A DNA stretch of 19,412 nucleotides from Tychonema litorale BBK16 (GTDB taxonomy: Bacteria; Cyanobacteriota; Cyanobacteriia; Cyanobacteriales; Microcoleaceae), in assembly GCF_021648855.1 (NCBI RefSeq), contig NZ_JAKJHX010000051.1:1-19412 (forward strand), written 5' to 3'. Below the pieces are notes generated by a model. The model ran no database searches. It saw only the letters and a program-made list of their open reading frames with translations, and was not told the origin of the DNA. Below, in pieces: positions 13,882 through 19,412 of this stretch. The translations under genes and the position numbers were made by a program. The stretch's first letter is position 1, and every line of letters begins with the position of its first letter.

Positions 13882-14181
13882 ATGAAAATTATCGAATCTT
13901 CTAGGCGAGTTCTAGTTTGTCAAAACCGCACTTGTCGCAAGCAAGGTGCAGCAAATGTACTCGCAGCTTTTCAGAAGTTATCCGGTTCAGAAGTGGCGGT
14001 GGTTTCTAGCAGTTGTTTGGGACAATGTGGCAGTGGGCCGATGGTGTTGGTGATGCCAGAACAGGTTTGGTACTGTGGCATTTGTCCTGAAGAAGTGGCC
14101 TCCATTACCGACCAACATTTTCACGGAGGAAAACCAGTGAAGGCGATGCTTTATCGAAAGTTTCATGGATCGTCCAATTAG
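13882..14181 (+). CDS. Thioredoxin-like [2Fe-2S] ferredoxin domain protein
   Basis: A 99-residue electron-transfer protein of the thioredoxin-like (Shethna-type) [2Fe-2S] family. Four cysteines are in the ligand pattern: C13 and C18 in VLVCQNRTCRK, C45 and C49 in SSSCLGQCGSGP. Two more, C65 and C68 (WYCGIC), follow in the strand after the cluster and are not the usual ligands. PMVLVMPEQVWYCGICPEEV is the typical ending of the fold, followed by a basic C-terminal tail. The frame is open to a TTG at 13864, but the ATG at 13882 gives a normal N-terminus. No Shine-Dalgarno is visible. The partner enzyme is unknown. Confidence 0.85.
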   Translation: MKIIESSRRVLVCQNRTCRKQGAANVLAAFQKLSGSEVAVVSSSCLGQCGSGPMVLVMPEQVWYCGICPEEVASITDQHFHGGKPVKAMLYRKFHGSSN

Positions 14182-14270
14182 TCTGCGGAGTTAGACTTCG
14201 TTTATTTAGTTGCGGTTTCAACCCCGAAATTATAGCTGTAACTGCATTTACCTTCTTTATTCTTCTATAC

Positions 14271-15026
14271 TTAAGCTTTTTTCTGAAACACCATCAAATG
14301 CTGCTGAGGCAACATCTCTTTCGTTTCCTGCCAAACTAAACCCACCGCAGCCATTTCTTTTTTCACCTGCTTTTGGGTCATTTTGTGCAAACCTTTAATC
14401 GGAAGCATCAGGTTTTCACCTCGGTACTCAATAGATACTGTACGTCCTCCCGGTTTCAGTGCTTTCACAATTCCTTGCATCATTTCCCTAGGATATTCAA
14501 ATTCATGATAAGCATCGACCATGACAACTAAATCTACACTATCTTTGGGCAAGTTCGGGTTAGTAATAGTCCCCAGTACAGTCTCAACATTGCTGATATT
14601 TCTCTCAATCTTATTCAATTCTACAAACTTTAGCATTTCCGGTTGAACGTCAACTGCCAAAACTTTTCCTTCTGGAACTAAGGGTGCAATCCGAAAGCTA
14701 AAATATCCTGTTCCAGCGCCAATATCTGCGACAATATCAGTTGGTTTCAAATCAAGATTGTTGACTAATCTCTTTGACTTTTCTTCCATGCCGCGAGAAG
14801 GTCTTTCCAACCAGCCAGCGCCTTGATATCCCATGACTTGGGCAATTTCTCGTCCCATATAGAATTTCCCAATTCCGTCTGGATTATGAATGGTTCGTTG
14901 CTGATAAATATTGTTATTACCAGGGATTTCACCTGCATTTGCTGTACAGATATTGAGTGGCAGTAGGCAAATAATTGCTAAGATAATTACTGCTATCGGT
15001 TTAATGAATTGTATTGTGTTTTTCAC
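14271..15026 (-). CDS. Class I SAM-dependent methyltransferase with an N-terminal signal peptide
   Basis: A 251-residue protein with an unusual combination: a Sec-type signal segment (KNTIQFIKPIAVIILAIICL, likely cleavage after ANA near residue 32) in front of a Rossmann methyltransferase. Motif I is VADIGAGTGYFS (99-110), D126 in VLAVDVQPEM would bind the SAM ribose, and later motifs are VDLVVMVDAYHEFEYP and ALKPGGR. Between signal and domain is HNPDGIGKFYMGREIAQVMG then WLERPSR, a block I associate with this exported subfamily. The start is GTG without a Shine-Dalgarno. Only 34 bp separate it from the upstream LD-carboxypeptidase gene on the same strand, so they are probably an operon. Substrate, and how SAM would be available outside the cytosol, are unknown. 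Confidence 0.88.
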   Translation of the reverse strand: MKNTIQFIKPIAVIILAIICLLPLNICTANAGEIPGNNNIYQQRTIHNPDGIGKFYMGREIAQVMGYQGAGWLERPSRGMEEKSKRLVNNLDLKPTDIVADIGAGTGYFSFRIAPLVPEGKVLAVDVQPEMLKFVELNKIERNISNVETVLGTITNPNLPKDSVDLVVMVDAYHEFEYPREMMQGIVKALKPGGRTVSIEYRGENLMLPIKGLHKMTQKQVKKEMAAVGLVWQETKEMLPQQHLMVFQKKA

Positions 15027-15060
15027 GATGATGCTAATTTAGTTTTACTCGTTAAAAAAA

Positions 15061-16080
15061 TTATTTGACAGCCGACTCTAACAATCTAATTGTAGCATAA
15101 TTAGCATCAATCTCAACTTGTTGACCGATCGGCAAAGTAAACTTATCACGAATATGACCGATCGCAGAACCGTACCAAGCAGGAATCCTCAACGGACGGA
15201 TGTGATCTGACAAAACTTGAGTTAACTTCAGAGATTCCTGCGGTTTTTCGGCATCGCACCTGGTACATTGTCCAAAAACAAAGCCGGATATCTTATCCAA
15301 AATACCAGCTAACTTAAGTTGAGTCAACATTCGATCGATGCGATAAACCTCTTCGCTAACTTCCTCAATAAACAAAATACTATTTTCCCAATCCGGCAGA
15401 TAAGCTGAGCCAATCATAGTTGATATGACAGAGAGATTACCACCGATAAGTTTTCCCCTAGCTTTTCCTTCGCTAATAGTTTCAATATCCATTTTGGGAG
15501 GGTTTTGCAAAGTTACAGCACCTGCATCAAACAAAACTTGTTTGAGATAATCTACCGTAAAACTACTCCAATTCGACACACCCAATGGCCCGTGAAACGT
15601 CACCAGATTGGTTTTAGTATGAATAGCTAATAAGAGTGCTGTCACATCGCTGAAACCGATAATAATTTTCGGATTATTGCGGATCATGTTATAATCTAAA
15701 AGTGGCAATATGCGACCACATCCCCAACCCCCCATACCCGTAAAAATAGCTTGGACTGAGGAGTCGCCAAAGGCAGAATTGACATCAGCAGCCCGATCGC
15801 TATCTTTACCCGCCAAATAGCCGTAGCGGTCATAAAAATGCTTCCCCACTTTAACTTTCAGACCCAATTGATCCGCAGCTTTAAAAAACGGCTGAATTTC
15901 TTTTTCATAGCTGAAAGCCGCCGGATTAATCAGAGCAATAGTATCGCCGAGTTGTAGACGACGTGGCAATATCGTAGCCTGGGATTGTGGTAAAATTTGG
16001 GATTGTGCGATCGGTAATAATTGACTCCCCATAGCAGTCAGTCCCAAAGTTCTGATCAGATAGCGACGCGGTATAACCAT
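15061..16080 (-). CDS. LD-carboxypeptidase (S66 family) with a Tat-like signal
   Basis: A 339-residue serine peptidase of family S66 (LdcA/MccF). LdcA trims the terminal D-Ala from murein tetrapeptides during recycling; MccF members cleave microcin C-type conjugates. The nucleophile is S144 in IIGFSD, the probable charge-relay Glu is E239 in ILFIEEVSEEVYRIDRML, and the His is H309 in AIGHIRDKFTLPIG. Also present are GDTIALINPA and GMGGWGCGRILPLLD. The N-terminus begins PRRYLIRTLGLTAMGS, a twin-arginine motif ahead of a moderately hydrophobic stretch, so export, probably by Tat, is likely. E. coli LdcA is cytosolic, so this is a different placement. It is the promoter-proximal gene of the pair with the exported methyltransferase. 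Confidence 0.9.
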   Translation of the reverse strand: MVIPRRYLIRTLGLTAMGSQLLPIAQSQILPQSQATILPRRLQLGDTIALINPAAFSYEKEIQPFFKAADQLGLKVKVGKHFYDRYGYLAGKDSDRAADVNSAFGDSSVQAIFTGMGGWGCGRILPLLDYNMIRNNPKIIIGFSDVTALLLAIHTKTNLVTFHGPLGVSNWSSFTVDYLKQVLFDAGAVTLQNPPKMDIETISEGKARGKLIGGNLSVISTMIGSAYLPDWENSILFIEEVSEEVYRIDRMLTQLKLAGILDKISGFVFGQCTRCDAEKPQESLKLTQVLSDHIRPLRIPAWYGSAIGHIRDKFTLPIGQQVEIDANYATIRLLESAVK

Positions 16081-16153
16081 AGCGATTAAATTATTGGTGT
16101 TATAATTCTATAATAAAATGTATAGTAGCTTAATTTAATTTGGCGATTATCCC
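16081..16153. promoter_or_regulatory. AT-rich divergent promoter region
   Basis: Only 73 bp separate the divergent LD-carboxypeptidase and carotenoid oxygenase genes. Two TATAAT hexamers (16101-16106, 16109-16114) and a TATAGT (16121-16126) lie on the plus strand, but no convincing -35 box is placed correctly for either direction. Confidence 0.45.
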
Positions 16154-17587
16154 ATGAAAATAGACAGTAAAACATCAGCTAAAAAATCTTGGGCAAAACC
16201 TTTTGCCTCTCCCGCTGCGGAGTTTCCCCTAACTCAGCTATCGGTTAAAAGTGGCAAAATCCCCCCCGGATTTCGCGGTACTCTCTACCGAAATGGGCCT
16301 GCACGTTTGCAACGGGATGGTATTTCTGCCGGACATTGGTTTGATGGCGATGGTGCTATTTTAGCCGTACATTTTACCGATGTTGGTGCTGCTGCTGTTT
16401 ATCGCTACGTGCAAACAGCGGGGTATCAAGCTGAGGAAAAAGCTGATAAATTTCTCTATACTAATTACGGTATGACAGCACCGGGGCCTATTTGGTTACG
16501 GTGGAATAAACCAATTAAAAATGCTGCCAATACTTCTGTTTTAGCTTTGCCCGATCGCCTTTTAGCACTATGGGAAGGTGGCCCGCCTCACCGCCTTGAT
16601 TTACAAACCTTAGAAACTATTGGTATAGATAACTTAGGAACTCTAGAAGGAGAGTTTAGCTATTCGGCTCACTGTAAGCGCGACCCGATTAGTGGTAATA
16701 TTTACAATTTTGGAGTTGTCCCTGGTGCGACTACCAAATTAAATGTTTATAAGAGTGATTATACAGGCAATATCACCCAAAAAGCAAGTGTTCCTTTGGA
16801 TGGAATTCCCCTAATTCACGATTTTGTATTAGCTGGGAAGTATTTAATATTTTTTGTCCCACCAGTCCGACTCAAATTTTTACCAGTTTTAGCTGGAATT
16901 AGTAGTTATGGCGACTCATTTGAATGGAAACCAGAGTTAGGAACCCAGATATTAGTTGTTGACTCTGAAAATCTATCTTTAGTTAGTCGCAGCAAAACTG
17001 ATCCTTGGTTTCAATGGCATTTTGCTAATGGTTTTGTCAAGGAAGATGGCGATGTAGTTGTTGATTTTGTACGCTTGACTGATTTTCAAACCAATCAACG
17101 ATTGAAGGAAGTAGCGACAGGTGAAACTCGGACTAATGCAGAGGGAATTCTCAGCCGAGTGCATCTCAATCCACAAACGGGGAAGGTGACAGCAACGGAA
17201 GAATTGTTGGGTCAACCTTGCGAGTTTCCGATTGTACCTGCTTCAGAAATCGGTCAAATGTCACGGTATGTTTATCTAGCAATGTATCGACCTGATGTGG
17301 ATATTGTAGCTGAACGTTATGGCGCGATCGCCCGTTTGGACACAGAAAACCAAAATCTCACAATTGCCGACTGTGGCGAAAATCGCTATCCTACAGAACC
17401 TATCTACGTTCCAGATATTTCCTCGGACAAAGGTTGGATAGTAACAGTTGTTTATGACGGCAATTCTGATAAAAGCGAAGTCTGGATATTTGACAGCGAC
17501 GGGCTCGATCGCGCTCCTGTTTGTCAGCTAGAATTGCCTAGTGTCATACCTTTGGGCTTTCACGGCACTTGGAAAAACGCCCTATGA
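16154..17587 (+). CDS. Carotenoid oxygenase (apocarotenoid cleavage dioxygenase type)
   Basis: A 477-residue non-haem iron dioxygenase of the RPE65/CCD family. The four iron-ligand histidines are all present: H173 (SYSAHCKRD), H222 (PLIHDFVL), H289 (FQWHFANGF) and H470 (GFHGTW). Second-shell glutamates are likely E141, E357 and E415. The N-terminal GTLYRNGPARL and HWFDGDGAI motifs are typical. Length and layout match cyanobacterial apocarotenoid 15,15'-oxygenases such as Synechocystis ACO, which cleave beta-apocarotenals to retinal; other carotenoid or stilbene substrates cannot be excluded. There is a hydrophobic patch IPLIHDFVLAGKYLIFFVPP near residues 218-237, common in this family for membrane substrate access. 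The ATG has no Shine-Dalgarno. Confidence 0.92.
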   Translation: MKIDSKTSAKKSWAKPFASPAAEFPLTQLSVKSGKIPPGFRGTLYRNGPARLQRDGISAGHWFDGDGAILAVHFTDVGAAAVYRYVQTAGYQAEEKADKFLYTNYGMTAPGPIWLRWNKPIKNAANTSVLALPDRLLALWEGGPPHRLDLQTLETIGIDNLGTLEGEFSYSAHCKRDPISGNIYNFGVVPGATTKLNVYKSDYTGNITQKASVPLDGIPLIHDFVLAGKYLIFFVPPVRLKFLPVLAGISSYGDSFEWKPELGTQILVVDSENLSLVSRSKTDPWFQWHFANGFVKEDGDVVVDFVRLTDFQTNQRLKEVATGETRTNAEGILSRVHLNPQTGKVTATEELLGQPCEFPIVPASEIGQMSRYVYLAMYRPDVDIVAERYGAIARLDTENQNLTIADCGENRYPTEPIYVPDISSDKGWIVTVVYDGNSDKSEVWIFDSDGLDRAPVCQLELPSVIPLGFHGTWKNAL

Positions 17588-17787
17588 GCAAATTGTAAAG
17601 AAGTATTGCGGAAGATTTATTAAAAATTGTTGCCGCTTTAGCTTCAAGTTGTTAAGGTGTGTGTAGAGAGCAAATCCTCATATATTAGGAGGCGTGGAAT
17701 TTATGCTCTATATTGCTCAAAAATCCTGTGTATTTTCCCGGCAAATTAACTCCCCCGGCTACACAGGAAAACACCGCCAATCCTAGC

Positions 17788-17847
17788 GAATTCCCGATGA
17801 ATTCCCGATGAATTCCCGATGAATTCCCGGCGAATTCCCGGCGAATT
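17788..17847. repeat. 11-bp tandem repeat GAATTCCCG(AT/GC), 5 units
   Basis: Three units of GAATTCCCGAT, two of GAATTCCCGGC, then a partial GAATT and a further GAATTC. The variants are grouped rather than mixed, which suggests stepwise duplication. The 11-bp period is not a multiple of three, so it is not a coding repeat. Confidence 0.9.
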
Positions 17848-17870
17848 GAATTCGCTGCTACACACACAAA

Positions 17871-17886
17871 GTCCGCCTGCGCGGAC
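17871..17886. repeat. REP-like hairpin GTCCGC/GCGGAC
   Basis: GTCCGC and GCGGAC form a perfect 6-bp GC-rich stem around CTGC. With the preceding GCTGCTACACACACAAA this looks like a dispersed cyanobacterial intergenic repeat that I have seen in similar form; copy number cannot be judged here. Confidence 0.6.
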
Positions 17887-18130
17887 TCAAGATAGAGTCA
17901 GATTCAGCCAAAGTTGGTACAATTCTTCACCTTGTTTTCCCACTTCAAGTTTGTCTGCTTGAATGACGTTTAGTGTCCAGATTCCCAACCAATTTCTGGC
18001 AAATCAAAGTTTAGTTCAACTCACACGCACGTTAGCGATTCAAAAGTTTTGAGTTAACTCCACAAAATTCATAACTCTCAACTTATAACTTCCTGCGTGG
18101 TGAGCACTTCAAATCCAGAGGGCTTAATTT

Positions 18131-18955
18131 ATGCATCTTCAAGGAAAAACAGCTCTAGTTACAGGGGCTTCACGCGGAATTGGGCGATCCATCGCCCTAG
18201 AATTAGCGAAACAAGGCATCAAACGTTTGTTAATTGTGGCGCGCAACCGCCAGCAATTAATTGAATTGGCAGAGGAAATCAATGTTTTTGGCGTAGAAGT
18301 AGTGCCCTTAGCTTTAGATTTAACTCAGTCTGTAGCGGTGAATATTGCGATCGCCCAAGCTTGGCGAGATAACGGCCCAATTCACCTGCTAGTCAACTGT
18401 GCAGGCGTCGCACACCAAGCATCATTCTTGCGTTCTCCGCTACCGTTAATTCAGGAAGAAATCGCCTTAAATTTACTAGGAACCTACACAATTACTAGGT
18501 TAATAGCGAGACGAATGGCCGCCCAAAAAGACGGAACAATCGTCAATGTTTCCAGCTTAATGGGCAAAATTGCCGCTCCCACAATGGCGACTTATTCTGC
18601 TACTAAATTTGCCATTTTAGGCTTTACCCAAGCCTTACGCAGCGAGTTAGCAGCCTATAACGTAAAAGTCACAGCATTACTGCCATCTCTAACAGATACC
18701 GACATGGTGCGAGACTTGGAACAATTTCGGTGGGTAGTGCCCACAACTCCCGAAAAAGTTGCCCTCGCGCTAGTGGCGGGATTGCACAAAGATGCGCCGG
18801 AAATCTTAGTAGGATATCAAAGTCATTTAGCAGTTTGGTGTCACAGAATTGCCCCTTGGCTGCTGGATTGTGTGTTGCGGATGGCAACTCCTGAGCTTAG
18901 GGAGAAGTCGCAGCGCGATCGCAAATTGCGAGATGCTTTAGCTAGCGGGCGGTAA
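18131..18955 (+). CDS. Short-chain dehydrogenase/reductase (SDR) family oxidoreductase
   Basis: A 274-residue classical SDR. The cofactor loop TGASRGIG occupies 11-18, the NCAG motif 89-92, the structural Asn N114 (ALNLLG), the catalytic Ser S141/S142 (NVSSLMG) and the YxxxK pair Y155/K159 (YSATK). Basic residues after the second strand (VARNRQQ) favour NADP(H). The C-terminal extension (about 225-274, HLAVWCHRIAPWLLDCVLRM then a charged tail) is longer than in minimal SDRs and may be membrane-associated; the substrate is unknown. A good Shine-Dalgarno AGAGGG precedes the ATG by 8 nt. It converges on the tsaB gene with a strong hairpin between. Confidence 0.92.
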   Translation: MHLQGKTALVTGASRGIGRSIALELAKQGIKRLLIVARNRQQLIELAEEINVFGVEVVPLALDLTQSVAVNIAIAQAWRDNGPIHLLVNCAGVAHQASFLRSPLPLIQEEIALNLLGTYTITRLIARRMAAQKDGTIVNVSSLMGKIAAPTMATYSATKFAILGFTQALRSELAAYNVKVTALLPSLTDTDMVRDLEQFRWVVPTTPEKVALALVAGLHKDAPEILVGYQSHLAVWCHRIAPWLLDCVLRMATPELREKSQRDRKLRDALASGR

Positions 18956-18971
18956 ACTTTACGGAATACCC

Positions 18972-19004
18972 AAATCCCCGACTTCTTTAAGAAGTTGGGG
19001 ATTT
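18972..19004. terminator. Bidirectional hairpin terminator between SDR and tsaB
   Basis: AAATCCCCGACTTCTT pairs with AAGAAGTTGGGGATTT: a 16-bp stem with one G-T wobble and almost no loop. Short A-rich and T-rich ends on both sides and its place between two converging genes suit a bidirectional terminator. Its core matches the hairpin at 1300-1334. Confidence 0.65.
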
Positions 19005-19034
19005 AAAAGAAAAGTGTTAAATTAAAAAAATTAT

Positions 19035-19412
19035 TCAGTATCCCTTAACCGGATGTTGACCATAATAAGGCAAAGCATCAGACCAATTAGGACGAATACC
19101 CATTTGCCACTCCAAATAAGCTAGTTCCAACACACTAGAAACCGATGAACCCAACTCGCTTGTAACTTCAATCAACTGATAGGAATTACCCCAACTCTCC
19201 AACTTTTCCTGCCAAGATTCAGGAGTCATCACCGTATCAGGAAACAACTCAGTCAAACCAGAATCTTTGTTAACTGAATAAACAGCGCCAAATAATTGAC
19301 CTCGCTGTGCAGGCATTTGTAGCGCGATATCATCTCTCAAAAGCCCCCCCTTAGCAAGGGGGGGTTGGGGGGGTTCTAATTCCCAAAGCCCCCCCTTAGC
19401 AAGGGGGGGTTG
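19035..19412 (-). CDS. tsaB: tRNA threonylcarbamoyladenosine biosynthesis protein TsaB, C-terminal part, with in-frame repeat insertion
   Basis: The last 100 or so residues (DDIALQMPAQRGQLFGAVYS, then LIEVTSELGSSVSSVLELAY, LEWQMGIRP and ALPYYGQHPV) match the C-terminal half of cyanobacterial TsaB/YeaZ, which partners TsaD and TsaE in making t6A37 in ANN-decoding tRNAs. The first start-like codon is a TTG at 19338-19340, which would give only a half protein. However, the frame stays open upstream to the window edge through two copies of a palindromic repeat (19341-19367 and 19386-19412), which translate as two PPLAKGGL blocks. I therefore read this as the 3' part of a full tsaB whose N-terminal half lies outside the window. 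The alternative is a gene broken by the repeat. tsaB is normally needed by bacteria, which favours the in-frame reading. Confidence 0.72.
   Translation of the reverse strand, partial: QPPLAKGGLWELEPPQPPLAKGGLLRDDIALQMPAQRGQLFGAVYSVNKDSGLTELFPDTVMTPESWQEKLESWGNSYQLIEVTSELGSSVSSVLELAYLEWQMGIRPNWSDALPYYGQHPVKGY
19341..19412. repeat. Two direct copies of a C7/G7 palindromic repeat, 45-nt period
   Basis: AAGCCCCCCCTTAGCAAG followed by seven G and TTG is present identically at 19341-19367 and 19386-19412, with 18 nt between. Each copy folds on itself through its C7 and G7 runs. The 45-nt period equals 15 codons, so duplication keeps the tsaB frame. More copies may lie beyond the window edge. Confidence 0.85.

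Larger units (their letters stand above)
17588..18130. other. Gene-free gap of 543 bp rich in repeats
   Basis: No accepted gene. It contains the 11-bp tandem repeat at 17788-17847, the hairpin at 17871-17886, and on the minus strand a short open stretch (17887-18003) without a start codon. The last 20 bases hold the Shine-Dalgarno AGAGGG (18117-18122), 8 nt before the SDR start. Confidence 0.6.

Noticed and set aside
14180..14197. Hairpin AGTCT/AGACT after the ferredoxin gene
   Set aside because: Only a 5-bp stem with no clean T-run; too weak to list as a terminator.
17788..17847. Possible CRISPR array
   Set aside because: The repeats are 11 bp and directly abutting with no unique spacers; the 45-nt-period repeat at the right edge has only two copies and one 18-nt spacer.
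17685..17867. 60-codon minus-strand ORF
   Set aside because: It translates the 11-bp tandem repeat and adjacent intergenic sequence; composition is repetitive and there is no ribosome-binding site.
17887..18003. Minus-strand open stretch of 38 codons with protein-like composition (ends QADKLEVGKQGEELYQLWLN and a few more residues)
   Set aside because: No ATG or GTG start, bounded by stops, and short enough to be chance; could be a gene remnant but I cannot name a family.
1..19412. tRNA, rRNA, riboswitch or prophage structural genes
   Set aside because: I scanned by eye for cloverleaf ends, conserved rRNA stretches and phage-type genes and found none; a covariance-model scan would be decisive.

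Overview
The window looks like chromosomal DNA of a filamentous cyanobacterium, probably of the Oscillatoria/Microcoleus kind. The direct signs are many GCGATCGC-type (HIP1) octamers in and between genes, heptameric short tandem repeats, numerous dispersed hairpin repeats in the gaps, and a set of cyanobacterial proteins (PucC-type MFS protein, carotenoid oxygenase, DUF3143 protein, 1-Cys peroxiredoxin). The lineage below phylum is an inference from style and protein resemblance; no search was run.

Layout. 1-250: broken tnpB transposon-nuclease fragment (minus). 259-2009: cysteine synthase and 1-Cys peroxiredoxin, both minus, with a perfect dyad just upstream of the peroxiredoxin. 2172-3811: small Cys-rich membrane protein, a gene-free gap with a MITE-like inverted repeat, then a secreted ChaN-type protein. 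3812-4592: a decayed two-gene locus, an AAA ATPase in three pieces plus the tail of an apparent HNH partner, best read as a dead Septu-like defence system, with similar short palindromic sequences on both sides. 4643-7762: FMN reductase (+) converging on an inositol-phosphatase-family gene and a PucC-family transporter (both minus), with heptad repeat arrays between the latter two. 7881-9891: aldo/keto reductase, a MITE-like element, a 3'-truncated membrane methyltransferase gene, and a secreted NTF2-like protein with a good sigma70-type promoter. 10163-12702: ClC chloride channel/transporter and an Rpn/PD-(D/E)XK nuclease gene. 12830-14181: J-domain membrane protein, DUF3143 protein and thioredoxin-like [2Fe-2S] ferredoxin, all plus strand, with STRR and palindromic repeats in the gaps. 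14271-16080 (minus): exported LD-carboxypeptidase followed closely by an exported SAM methyltransferase. 16154-17587: carotenoid oxygenase. 17588-18130: gene-free, 11-bp tandem repeat and a REP-like hairpin. 18131-18955: SDR oxidoreductase. 19035-end (minus): C-terminal half of tsaB whose reading frame runs without a stop through two copies of a G/C-rich palindromic repeat and off the window.

Most intact genes are single housekeeping, redox or pigment functions rather than one pathway. The noteworthy material lies between and within them: gene remnants (tnpB, Septu-like pair, methyltransferase), two MITE-like inverted-repeat elements, several families of repeated hairpins, and one repeat that appears to be translated in frame inside tsaB. 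I see no intact undescribed system. The nearest candidates are the dead Septu-like locus and the paired export of an LD-carboxypeptidase and a methyltransferase.
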